From Liolophura sinensis (Eukaryota; Mollusca; Polyplacophora; Chitonida; Chitonidae): DNA of 64,000 nt. Position 1 is the stretch's first letter. Each line of letters starts with the position of its first letter. This document shows positions 13,453 through 25,300 of the stretch, piece by piece. The notes under the pieces are model-generated. The model was given only the letters and a program-made list of their open reading frames with translations, searched no databases and was not told where the DNA came from. The DNA is taken from NCBI RefSeq assembly GCF_032854445.1, contig NC_088302.1, forward strand, positions 10,847,338 to 10,911,337. The letters run 5' to 3'. The translations under genes were made by a program, and so were the position numbers.

Positions 13453-16400
13453 CTCGAGGCCCTGACACATAATCCATCATGTAGCAGTAGCCCTTTATGC
13501 AGCTGTACAATGAATATGACTACAGTACAGAGAATAAAACCAGAGCAGCGACGACAGTGTGATAGTTGGTTAACTGTCACATGTAACTGGTAAAATCCAT
13601 CCTCTTGGCAATTGACCTCAGTTAGGGTTTTGTTCTAACTGTTCAAATACCATAAACCAGTGATCAGCCTTATTTAACAGAACCATCGATTGGCGTAGCT
13701 TGTAAGCCCTCTTTTGTATGTGGGTATAATTTGGATGGTATCAATATGTAGGTATCAGACCATATACAGGATGTATGATTATGACCCATCTGTAGGTCCG
13801 CTCTTGGAGGAAATGTCACCAAATAATAAAGACATCACCATGGCTACTGTACACGGGTACCTCACTGAGCCTGTATAACGATAGAACAATTTCATTAGTT
13901 CTCTGCAAAAACACTGGACCTAGAACTCAGAACCAATCAGTATACCCAAGGTATCAATACACCTTCATCAGGAGCTATTAAAAGCAATTAATCACACTAC
14001 GTCAATCACCTGAGTACAACATAGTGGTTACTGAAAAAAACATTCACATACATTATTGCGCAGTATTCTGGTATACTTTAGAACAAATGGCAAGGATTGT
14101 CAGAAACTTAATTCACTTATAACCTTATTAACTTACAGTATCACCTTTTTATGAAAAAAATATTAACTCCATAACTACATTTACAGCTGTTAAAAATGCT
14201 GTACTAGACCAGTATTTCAACAACACTACACACAAATCTGCATTACAGCTAGATCCTATTTAGTGTACATTCATTTAGCTCAGAAAAATGAACGTGTACA
14301 GTATACATGTTAAGCATAAATGCATCATTATGCAGTACATTGAATTGTACATTTAGTTTTAACTTGAAATATTACCTGACTGCTCATCATGCAGACTGCT
14401 CAAAACATCAATGGCAGGCAGAATAATGCTGGTTGCAGCTATAAGAAAATAAAAATGACATCATGAGTGACATCTCACAGTCACATATTTTTTCTAGTGT
14501 AACGATTTTTTTTACAGTGTACTAAGTAACTTTACATAAAACTATATGCGACCAGTTCACTGCTTGCAGCAAAACTAGTATAACCAGCAACAGCAATAAA
14601 GTCAGCAAATTAAGAAAAGAAGTTTATTTCACTATTATCCTATGACAATATAGTAAATGCACGTGTTGACTATACTGACAGCGTGCAGATACCCTGCACA
14701 GTCACAACAACGATAGCATGTTCAAACTTTCACAACCAAACCCAGCAGGCCTAGACCAACTGTAAATTTAACAAATATTTTCTGGTCAGTTATATACTAG
14801 AACGTGTTCAGCTCATGTTATATCTACAGTTACGTAATTCTTGGATCGACGCACTCAAGGCATCTTACAAAATGTCCCGCCGTCAACAACACCTTTACAA
14901 CTTCGAACAAGTTCCGAACTACATTATCGCTTTCTCACTACACTTTGTCAGTGAAATCCGATAATGGCTCGAACCACGAACAGTTCATTTCAAATACAAC
15001 AGCGGTGTTTAGACCTAAAACAAACTGGAAAAATCAATAAAATAGTAAAACAACAACCTTTAAACAGCAATTTGCAGCACTGAACTATTATGCATCTCTG
15101 TCTTCCAAGCGCAGAGCCAAAAAGGGGAGGTAACTTTGCATAATCATTGTGACCACCTGTTAAAGGTTTTATTTATAATTCTAAATGCAGGGAATTAATT
15201 AATTTATGAAACTCTTCCTAAGGTTCTGGTCCAATCCCCGCCATGGATAGGGAATGTCCTCTCACCCTGCTCACGTTGTATAACTATATTCTGATCATCA
15301 GTAACACACACAAGCCGATTTGTCTGAGGCTTATAATTAGCGATACAAATTCGTCGATTCAGTGGCCTTCCTTCCTGAAGCCACAAGCAGGTGCGCATAA
15401 AAGAATTACATATTGCATTTCAATAATCCGGTATATAGGCTTTGGTGTATATATTCATAGATCAGTATCTCTGTGTAGGCCTACTGTATACAGCTGTCAG
15501 TTATTCGTAGGTCGGAACAACGGAATTGTGTACTAGTAAACTCTTATGAACCTTTCTTTATTTGATCTACTCAAGGCCCAAGGGCGTAATCAAACAGTGT
15601 TTGCCACAAAACGAGACAGGAACGACACGCCAGTGGCCACTACCTCCTCCAGTGGCCATCGGGGAGCGAATGGAACGGGCCCTATTCAGAAAACATTGCT
15701 TCGCCTTCTCTGGTGTTAGAGGAGCAAACGTTGCACAAGCTCCCGGGTCTCAACAGCCCTCTGGTTCAGTTATATTTTAATCAATTTACTTCTCCCAGTT
15801 TTCACTTTCCATAAATTATCATTTTTAAATAACAAAACAAAATGATTTCCGAACCAATATAATCACAGTTTATCTGGTATAATGAGTGCTGACTACTGTA
15901 TTTAAACATTCGGAACGTTTATCTCTCAAACTATCAGGTTGCACATAGGAATGAGGTAAATTACGGTCACCTCTGAACAACAACAACATCGCCAGGCCGT
16001 CTCGTGTTTTGTTGGCAGCTTTCAGGTTTGAGTACCACATATTGCAAGACTCAAGGCGCATACGCGTTAATTTTCTTCTTTGTGACAGTGTCTTTGCGCA
16101 GAGCATGTTACTCATTGGAACTACCCAACGGTAATCGCCGACTGATTGTGAAAGTTGGAAAAGTTCGGCCAATGGCAGCTATATCGGCTAGGCCTATACC
16201 AGATACCACATCTCATCTAAAAGAAATTAATTTATACACTCAAATGAATATGTGGACATGGACTGCACTCCCGTGAAAATACAGCGCACACGAACAAATT
16301 TATTGTATTTGGTAACGATAACTGGATCCTCGGTGATACAGGCATGGGGTATCACTAGACGTCACCGAAACGCACCCAAACGATCCAGAAATACCGGTAT

Positions 16401-16531
16401 TATTAGTGCTGTTCATCCACTTTCTCTACTTACAGTTGTAAATATACTATATATTTTCATGGGAAATATACTTAGCATGGGTAGTCACCTTAGAAAGTAG
16501 CTCAGACTGAATATATCCTCAAAATTACATA
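13453..16531. other. Intergenic stretch
   Basis: No gene that I can support, apart from one weak candidate exon on the minus strand (14,376-14,438). The sequence is AT-rich with no recognisable repeat families. Confidence 0.45.
14376..14438 (-). CDS. Candidate isolated exon, weak
   Basis: On the minus strand a pyrimidine-rich tract ending TTTTCTTATAG is followed by 63 bases open in one frame (ATSIILPAIDVLSSLHDEQS) and then by a donor GTAATA. It is phase-symmetric. I recognise no family and found no partner exons, so this may be chance. Confidence 0.2.
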
Positions 16532-16605
16532 TCGTCGTCATATGACTGAAAAATTGTTGAGCACGACATTAAACCCCAATCACACACTCACTCACTCACT
16601 CACTC
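16532..16605 (+). mobile_element. SINE-B tail fragment
   Basis: Only the conserved 3' module of SINE-B is present: CGTCGTCATATGACTGAAAA, then TTGTTGAGCACGACATTAAA and a CACTCA run. It lies directly before a SINE-A copy. Confidence 0.8.
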
Positions 16606-16614
16606 AAATTGACA

Positions 16615-16853
16615 GGGGGCCTCCATGGCTCAGTTGTTAAGCACTCTAGCGCAGCGTAATGACCTACATGTAGGTCCCTCTCACCCATGCGGTCGCTGTG
16701 AGTTCATATCCAGTTCATGCTGGCTTCCTCTCCGGCCGTACGTGGGAGGTCTGTCAACAACCTGCGGATGGTCGAGGGTTTCCACCGGGCTTGGCCCGAT
16801 TTCCTCCCTCCGTAAAGCTGTCGGCCGTCGCAATAAGTGAAATATTCTTATAA
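16615..16853 (+). mobile_element. SINE-A copy, full length
   Basis: Starts with the tRNA-like head GGGGGCCTCCATGGCTCAG, keeps an A-box-like and a GAGTTCAT B-box-like segment, and runs through the ACCTGCGGATGGTCG core to GTGAAATATTCTTA. The usual A/T tail is replaced by a long AT microsatellite. Confidence 0.9.
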
Positions 16854-16859
16854 ATATAT

Positions 16860-16863
16860 AGAA

Positions 16864-16929
<66 letters not shown>
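16860..16929. repeat. (AT)n microsatellite
   Basis: Nearly pure AT dinucleotide run of about 60 bases directly after a SINE-A copy. It probably grew from the SINE's A/T-rich tail. Confidence 0.95.
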
Positions 16930-16932
<3 letters not shown>

Positions 16933-18450
16933 ATGACCAGTTACCCCCTAGATAGAGCCGTAGATTGCGAAAATAATCTCGTGATGCATGCTATATTACA
17001 CCTCCCATCATGCTCCACACTGCAAAAAGTTCTCTACTTTTGGCAGCGAAATGCTTAAAATTTGTTGAAAAACAGTGACTTGTGACGCAATATTCACCCA
17101 GTTTTGACCCTAGCATAACATTCTTTTGTGCCCAGTTTTCAAATACTAAATTTTGAGCGAACAACAAACATAGTAAAACGGATACGTCGACCTATCGGTG
17201 TTCATCGTTCTCTTTACATGCTTCATTTTCGCAAACCGGTGAACATGGCCTCAGTACAACTACGTGTACGTCAACGAGATACGTCTCAACGAGATACGGA
17301 AAATCTCACATTTTCGAAATTCTTCCCTTCCTGAAGGAGGAGGTGAAAAACTTTTACTTTAAAGGTATTACCTCCCTGTGAAAACGAGGTGCAATGTCCA
17401 AGCGTAAATTCTGTCATAGCACTGTGGTGCTTCTGAAGGAAGAATTCCCAAGTGACTGGGCTCACCCCAGCAGTTTACAATTTATTACCTCTGCCTAAGA
17501 ATATCTCATCAAATGAAACAACAGCAGTTGAGCAAGTGTCACTGGCTTCATAAAGATGAGGCAATCCAGTTGCACATGTAAAACACAAAAGCTGTGCCTT
17601 GTTTGTATTAATACTTGATACACATGCATTCATTTTATCTAAAGTATACAGAACACGATTCTTATTTGATATTGATCAATGCTGATTATAGTCCTGTGTA
17701 TGGACACCAGTGGTGAAACTAAGCCTAAGCAAGCTTGCGTGCGTCGAACCTTGAAAAAGTCAAGCTTGTGTAGTCCTTGCAGTGATGTAAAGTTAGCGTG
17801 TGTATTACAGTGTAAAGTCTTTTTTTCGCTGGTCGATGGCCCTTTGTTGTGCATAAGTGCATCCTTGGTAAGAAAATAATGGAAAATGTGTAAACTTTAG
17901 GCAGGTATGAGTTGAAATTTTGAAATTCTTGGTGAGAGAACATAAGGTGCCAGGAAGTGATGCGACTGCATTTTACACACTCAGCTGAGTACTGTTTCTT
18001 CAGTTTGTTTTCAATTGTGATTTTGGGAGGCTAATCATCAAATGCCTATAAAAGTAAATGTGTCACATCAGATTTTTGCAAGGTATTAACAGAAATAAGC
18101 TGCTGGTGTAACCGGAGATGACTCGCATATCATCATTCTACAGATTTGTCTCTCGTTCATTTTATTGGTTTTCCCGGCCTTGGGCGAAATCATTGTGAAT
18201 CTTGTTGCTCTCGTTGGGTCCTAGGTGGTTTTACATAAACCATTGCCTTCTTTTGTGATTATCCGAACAGGTAGGAAATTGATCGGTATAACATCCAAAA
18301 GCCGACGTCTTACCTAGTATCTAGTACTCGGTTTTCATCCACCTATAAAACTGAACGCCAAGTGGAAGGTATCAATCAATTGAATAGTTAAATTATTGCT
18401 TTTTTTAAAAGGCATATCATTGCACAACAAACTAACAGCTAAACGTAGAA
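16930..18450. other. Intergenic stretch
   Basis: No gene recognised. It includes one copy of a dispersed repeat (17,538-17,800) that recurs in an SRCR intron. Confidence 0.45.
17538..17800 (+). repeat. Dispersed repeat C, copy 1
   Basis: Aligns collinearly with 34,485-34,770. Shared blocks include ACACATGCATTC, TTTATCTA followed by AGTAT, and GCCTAAGCAAGCTT against GCCTAAACAAGCTT. It has no coding capacity and no terminal repeats that I can see, so its class is unknown. Confidence 0.6.
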
Positions 18451-19127
18451 CAGGGTTCGCACGGGTCCTTGAAAACCTTGAAAGTACTTGAGTTTTATTT
18501 TGGTAATTCAAGAACTGGAAAGCACTTGAATAGCCATTTTTTGGTTTGACGGTAAGATCTTGTGCTGTAGTCATTGAGAGTGATTTTGTGCGTGAAAAAA
18601 AGCATTAGAGATGCCAGGCCACTATCGTTTTAGCGATGAATGGCTGCAGTTCCCAGATTTCACGGACTGGCTTATACGCGACGCCAGCAGTGTCAATCGG
18701 GCGTATTGCCGATTGTGTCTCCGAAGTATAGATGTTTCCAGTATGGGCAAGTCCGCCCTGGACTGAGAATGGCGCTGTTTACGAACACGTGCGTATTGTG
18801 GAAATATTTTAAGCTGCGCTTTTTATTCTGACGGACAGTGGAAAATTTATAAGAATCAATGATGGGTTGTCTGATTATCAGTGATGTCTGGACCGACTGA
18901 AGGTTATGGCACCAACACAAGGCTGCGCACCGGTCGAATGCCACGGCATGGCTGTACCACGCTTACGAAATGACCTAAACAAGTATTCAAGCTGCGTATG
19001 TTGTCGCAGTTTATACGCGAAAGCGGAGATTGTGACTGTCGTTTGCCTACTTGAATTTGTATTTTAAGTACTTGAAAGTACTTGAAAAGTCTTTGAATTT
19101 TCTTGGCAGTCAGGCGTGCGAACCCTG
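18451..19127 (+). mobile_element. hAT-like transposon, internally deleted
   Basis: The ends are inverted repeats: CAGGGTTCGCACG on the left and its exact complement CGTGCGAACCCTG on the right, both with further Leu-Glu-rich looking TTGAAAGTACTTGA motifs just inside. The CAGGG terminus is typical of hAT elements. The flanking 8-mers (ACGTAGAA and TTAGAAGT) do not match, so no target duplication is visible. The 677-bp interior keeps only the start of a transposase-like frame (18,611-18,766). It is therefore non-autonomous. It ends 172 bp before the SRCR start codon and may touch that gene's promoter. Confidence 0.7.
18611..18766 (+). pseudogene. Truncated hAT-type zinc-finger fragment
   Basis: A 51-codon frame begins at ATG 18,611 and ends with TGA at 18,764. 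It contains FSDEWLQFPDFTDW followed by AYCRLCLRSIDVSSMGKSAL. The Cys-x2-Cys, ID and MG-SAL pattern is that of the N-terminal BED-like finger found in many hAT-derived transposases, where histidines would follow. Here the frame stops before the histidines, so the finger is incomplete and the catalytic domain is absent. Confidence 0.6.
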
Positions 19128-19299
19128 TTAGAAGTAAAGGTCACTGACCTTTGGCATGCAGCTGCAATTGCCGCGACTTCTAACTGCATGCGTAGTGCTG
19201 TCTGCTGTATATTTAATCAAAACAATCATTGCATGCCAATCAGATTAATCCATCTGACGTGAACCAATAACATAAAAATGTGGTTGTATTTGTACAGAA
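19128..19299 (+). promoter_or_regulatory. Probable 5' flank/5'UTR of SRCR gene
   Basis: Lies between the hAT-like element and the SRCR start codon. It has a TATATTTAA near 19,208 and a CCAAT at 19,236, which could be core promoter elements, but spacing and use are unproven. A 5' non-coding exon further upstream cannot be excluded. Confidence 0.3.
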
Positions 19300-19363
19300 A
19301 TGGCGGGGCTATTGATTGCGGTGCAGACCGTCTTGGTAGTCGTCCTCCGTTTACTGACCACAG
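19300..19363 (+). CDS. SRCR gene exon 1: signal peptide
   Basis: ATG in a good context (AGAAATGGCGG) opens 21 codons rich in Leu, Val and Ile (LLIAVQTVLVVVLRLL), a typical secretory signal. The exon ends in phase 1 at ACAG|GTAAGT. The donor and the following intron bases match the middle of SINE-A (see findings). Confidence 0.8.
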
Positions 19364-22300
19364 GTAAGTGGGAAGGTCTGACAGTAACCTGCGGATGGTC
19401 GTGGGTTTCCCCGAGGCTCTGCTGGGTTTCCTCCCACCATAATGCTGGCCGCCGTCCTATAAGTGAAATATTTTTGAGTACGGCGAAAAACACCAATCAA
19501 ATAAATGAATTAATAAATTGTTTGATATAGACAGATTAGCTCACATAAATCTGTGTTTATTGATGCTTTGACCAAATAAATAGTCATTTTCCTGTTTCCC
19601 ATGTTTAATAATAACCTTTTGTGTTAAGTCAGTAGAATCTTCTTCTCATGAGTGTACGATTTGTGAACATATTTGCTTCTTCCAAATAAAACTGTGAAAA
19701 CGCCAATTGTGCGTAGTTACGATTATGATAGAAATAAGTAGTAGCTGAAACTATACATGTATACGAATTCAAGTGAATTCTTTTAACATCATTTTTGTTT
19801 ATGTCGGTTGGCGTCCATTTTTGGAAACTAAGACTAACTAGAATTAGATTTGTTACTTTGTTAGTGTTTGACATCAACTCTTCTGTCTGTACTGAAATCC
19901 GTTTTAAAATGAAACTATTCTCATGAGTATGAATATAATGACATTTGACGAAGCTAATAACCTTTTATCTTTTGTTTCCCGCAAGGTCACGCAGATTTCT
20001 CGAATGCAATTGTCCATCACCAGTCTGCGGATCAGTTGATGAGGATTAGAGGGCTGAAGGAACGTTGGGGGCAGGTTGAAGTACGCTTGTCCTCGTCGGA
20101 TCCCACGTGGTATCCGGTGTGCTCCAATTCGAGTTTGTCTTTTGGTGACAAGGAACAGAAAATTGCCAACTGGATTTGCCAGGCTAGACTTGGGCTGACT
20201 GTGTGAGTGTTTTGTCCCACACAATTATCAGGAATGTTTTTGTTTAAAACCATGCTTAACAGTTAAAATGATTTTATATAATTTGTTTTGTGTTATGTTT
20301 TTCATTGAACAGGTCGTACGCCGAGTTAGAGTATGGTCAACGTCTGCCCCCAGACGCATCGTTTATGAAGGCGAAATGTCCAAACCAGACAAGTTGTACT
20401 TTCAGTCTCGGGTCAGAGTGCAAAACAAACCGAGCTATGTTTATCTATTGTAAGTATGCCCTGATTAGGAGTGTAGTTCTGTGTTTAGTGTTATATACAG
20501 TGTTAAGTAATATATACAAAAGTGGGTGATATCATCTACCCAGTCCTACACAGCAGAGTGTCCACATATGGTAATTACAGTCTTGGTCTATTTTCCCAGA
20601 GCAGAATGATGGGACACCCAGAACATAAATGGATACTGAATCATCGCAGATTGTTTTGGGCTGGTTGATTAAAAGTGTATTGGGTGTCCAGGATTTTCCT
20701 CTGTATAAACATTCTCTGGGTCAGACTTGTTCAAGTAGCATCATTGCTATAAGGACAATGACTATGCCTCATGTTAGATCGCATTAACAGTGTGGGCTCT
20801 AGCACTAGACATTGGACATTCTGTGGCAGTAGTTTATTGGACGGGCACGCTCTTTGTTGATACCACGAGAAAGATGATTGCGAGAAAGGTAGATTTCCTT
20901 TTGCGCACATACGTAATTTACTGTATGAAACCCATAATTCCGATGAGTAGAAAATATTAAGCAATGTGAAGTTTTTTTATTTGCAGTATTTGTTATATTA
21001 AATATCCCCTCACAGAAACTGAGAATTTACTCAAAACCGTAATAAATCTTTAGGGACAGTGAGGCCACGTTGGATATATGAACAGTTGCAGTTAAAGCAC
21101 AACTGAAATGCATGTTTGATTAACGAAGGCTTCCAAACTAGCATGTTACATGGTTTGGATACTCACCTTGTTCAGTCTCACAGAACAATACCTTGGGTCG
21201 TTCCAACATCATTGAAAACTGTTGACTGCTTGGTTCTTTCTTGGTTTGTGCCAGATGTTGTTTTTGCGATTGTTGATTCGGAACGAATTGTCAGTTTTGA
21301 CGCCTAGATTTAAATACATTTAATGTCTCTCTGGCTGGTTTTGTGCAAGTCAGGTCCAGCCCCAGAATCACGTGACCTAAGTTTACGCCTGACAGGAGGG
21401 CCGGACGAGAGACGTGGGAGACTGGAGATGATGAGGAACGGAGAATGGGGGACAATCATGTGAAAAACTTTTAGTTTATTGAATGCCAAAGTTGTATGCA
21501 GGCAAATGGGATTTAACGAGTAAGTTAGTTTTACAGTGTAGGTTGTTACAGAGCTGCTTACAATTAAATTGGGGCCTCCGTGTCCAAAGGAGTTGGAACA
21601 CCAGCGCCTCGCAATGACCCAAGAGCCTCTCACTAATGCAGTCGCTGTTAAGTTCCTGTCCAGCTTAAAATACACTTATCCGAAAACAATGTTAACAAGC
21701 AAATCTAACAGGGATGGTGAAAGCGACCGAAAGTGTCACTGAAACCATGTTAGTGTTCCTTACCAGAATATGCGATAGCTTAGGAGGTTTTTTTCCGTGT
21801 TTTTCTTTTTAGTGTCTTTTTTTTACAAACACTTATCTTTGCGCTCATTCTGTGAGCCAATGTCATACAGCAGAGCCAAGAAATTCGTAGCAGTCTTCCA
21901 GATACCTGATGACCGAATATATAAAAACAGACGATTCTTTTATCGTCGTACTTAACAATTAAATTTAAGCGTTACTTCATGGACCAATATGCAGGGCTGC
22001 CTGATTTATGGATATTATGACTTTGTACGCAAATTTATTTATTTATTTGATTGGTGTTTTACGCCCGTACTTAAGATTATATACGACAGTGGCCAGCATT
22101 ATGATTGGAGGAAACCGGGCAGAGCCCATAGAAAAGCCACGACCATCCACAGGCTGCTAGCAGACTTTCCACTTACGACTGGAGAGGAAGCCAGCATGAG
22201 CTGGACCCCATAGGTGAGAGGCTCCTGGGCAATTGTGCTGGGGTAGCACGCCAACCACTCGGCCACACAGGCCCCATCTTACGCAAATAGCGTTAACAAA

Positions 22301-25300
22301 CTGCCTGAAAGTATAATTTATTAACTGACAAAGTTCATGTATAACTTGATATAATGCAGCTTGCACAGAACACAGCCATAATTTTACGGGATTTCCGAGT
22401 TTTGCACGTAAGGGTTAATTGATCAAAATTTAAAATGCTTTCCCTCTTCATGATTCCGTAATTTACTTTATTTATTTTTTCGATTGATGTTTCAACCTTT
22501 ATTCAGGAATATTTCACGACGGCGGCCAGCATTATGTTGGGAGGAAACCGGTCAGGCGGCGGGGGAATAATTTAGTAGTTGACAATCTTGTACTTTTACT
22601 AGATACAATGTGACTTGCAGAGAACAATTTCCACAATGACGTTCAACGCCATCCTTCAGTGAATGAATGTAAGGTTAAAGGTATATTCCATGCGACTCGA
22701 CAACTGCCCAAGTCTCTCGTCAGTAAGAATTTTAGACTCATTGTCATTGTTTGTAACTAATTGGTTTCTGTCTTTCTGCAGATCCCTGGCTCACTTGTAT
22801 TTTGTGGGCGAAATGGGTGTCGGAAACGTAACCCTAACGTTCATTAAATGCCAAGGCAACGAATCCCGCCTTATAGACTGTTTCCACATGATCTTGGGCT
22901 TTCCCTTTGAAGTCTGCAAAGAGAGCGCTGGTGTGGAATGTAAGCTATGTGTAGTATTATCGTAATCCCATTAAATCCATACATAGCAGTATTAAGACCT
23001 GAGAACAATGGTATATTCATATTACATGCTGCCCAACGAAACCAGGTAGCCAATCATGTGTCGTATTACGATAATGCATGTGGTGTGATTTCGGATTATG
23101 TTCAGTTGTAGGCAAGATTTTTTTGTCTATATGTTTTCTGGGATGAAGTTGGGATAAAGTGGTATGATGTTGGCGATGCCTTTGAAATCTGCTATACCGG
23201 CTGAAATGGTGGAATACTGAACTTTGCACTGTACGTCATTTTCTGATTTACCTTCTCTTGACTTAGGATGCGTGCAAAATGTAAGGAACATATGCAACAA
23301 GAGGTACGCTGCATGTGTACAAACTGCTTAACAGCAAAATTGCAAGGGTATGCTCTTTTCTCGATTCAAAGAGCAGCTGAATTGTTTGCAAATACTTTAA
23401 ATTACCCTACTTGTAACATGTAGCTATTAGAACCATTCTGTCGCAGAACTTCTTAAACACATACAATAAAATGTAATATTTGAGTCGTATGTCTTTGATA
23501 GTGAAGAAGGCTTCACGTGCTTGTAACATGAAGCATAAGAGGTAAAACCGCAAGAGCGACGACAGCATGATAGTTGGCAAATTGCCGCGCGTTACTGCGG
23601 TTAAAAGAATGTCTTGTTTTATCTCACCGACCCCGATCTAGTAGCCGTCCAAATCTGAAGTAAAATATATCGCCTGTTGTTGGTCCAATCATATTGGTGC
23701 GTCCGCATTTTGTGAAGTAGAGGGGTCTTGTTCAGCCATTTGCGTACTGAAAAACAACGATCGTCTTTGCTGGTTTAGCTGGACTTTAGCTGGATTGATC
23801 GTTGGCGTATATACTGGTTCTGTTGGATTTAGTTTGATTTGATTGGTGTTTTACACCGTACTCAAGAATATTTCATTTATACGACGGCGGCCAGCATTAT
23901 GGTGGGTGGAAACCGGGCACAGCCCGGGGAAACCCATGACTATCCGCAGGTTGTTGTCAGACCTTCCCACGTACGGCCAGAGAAGGAAGCCAGCATGAGC
24001 TGGACTTGAACTCACAGCGACCGCATTGGCGAGAGACTCCTGGGTCATTACGCTGCGCTAGCGCGCTAACCAGCTGAGCCACGGAGGCCCCGTTTTTGTT
24101 GGAGTATCAAGGTGCGGTCAGCAAACGTGGCTAGCCTTTAATCCCGTTTGAATAAATCTTACTGTGTATATGTGGTTACATCATGGTATATGTACGCCTC
24201 ACACAGCACTTGGTAAGGAACAGTGTAAGTCAGTGGCACACGCAGTTTGTAAATTCCTCAGGGTAGCAATTGACAAAAGTCCGAGCCAGAGCAATTATTT
24301 TTTTAAACAACGTGAACGTCTGATGAAGAAAATTAGTCATCTTGGGATTGTTTTGTTGTAGGTAGGCGGAACGATGATTACACTCCGCGAATCAGCGATG
24401 GACGGAATTTCACATCCCCAAACGGCCGTCTTGATCTGAAGATTGCCGGACAATGGAACGCTCAGTGTGGAAAGATATCTAATAAAACGGCCATCGTGGC
24501 ATGCCGGCAAATGGGGCTGCCTAGGTATAAACATCGCACAAAATTCTCGTAGATAGTTGTCTTTCTTCTAAAAACCTTTCATCAAGAACATTTTAAATGG
24601 TTAGCTGAAAACGTTTGCCGACAGCTCACAGCCTTAATTAGGTTTGCACAATGACGTGAAATATTGATTGTAATTTCTCTCGTTGATATAATCTTTTTCA
24701 AGTTCTTTCGCACGGATGTTGCCAGCAAATGTCAAGTATCCAGCACAGACTATTCCCAATATCACCTTGGAAGTACGCTGCACTGGACAGGAGAATAACT
24801 TGTTGGAGTGTCAGATACCTCAGAAATCTGGCCCTTGTGATGCTACATTTGGAATTGTGTGCTCAGATGGTAAGTTATATGCGACGTACTAAATGAATTG
24901 CATGACTGGTGTAAGCGACGCTATATGGCGAAATAATATTGAAAGCTTATCTGGAACACAACGGAAGCTGACCGGAAATGATAGGATGTGGATGAAAAAA
25001 GTATCGCTGTATGGAAGCAATAAAATGTCATGTGAAAAGGGCATTAGGTTTGAGAGGAATTTAGGTCGTTAGACAGGATAAAGCTAGCAAGTCCAGAATG
25101 TGTATATAATTACAGATCTATATTATTAAAATATTGGTCATCTGGGGCAAAGTGCGCGATAACACATTTCGTGTATGATTGATGTAAGCGACGTGATATG
25201 ACAAAAATGATTTTGAAAGCTTCGTTAAAACACGATTGAAGTCAGCTAGAAATGAGAGAGTGTGGATGAACCAAATTGTATCGCTGAAAGCAGTAAGATG

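Noticed and set aside
21461-21463. TGA read as selenocysteine
   Set aside because: SRCR proteins are not known selenoproteins, the stop is one residue after the cysteine position, and I saw no clear SECIS-like element after the stop codon. A mutation or sequence error is simpler.
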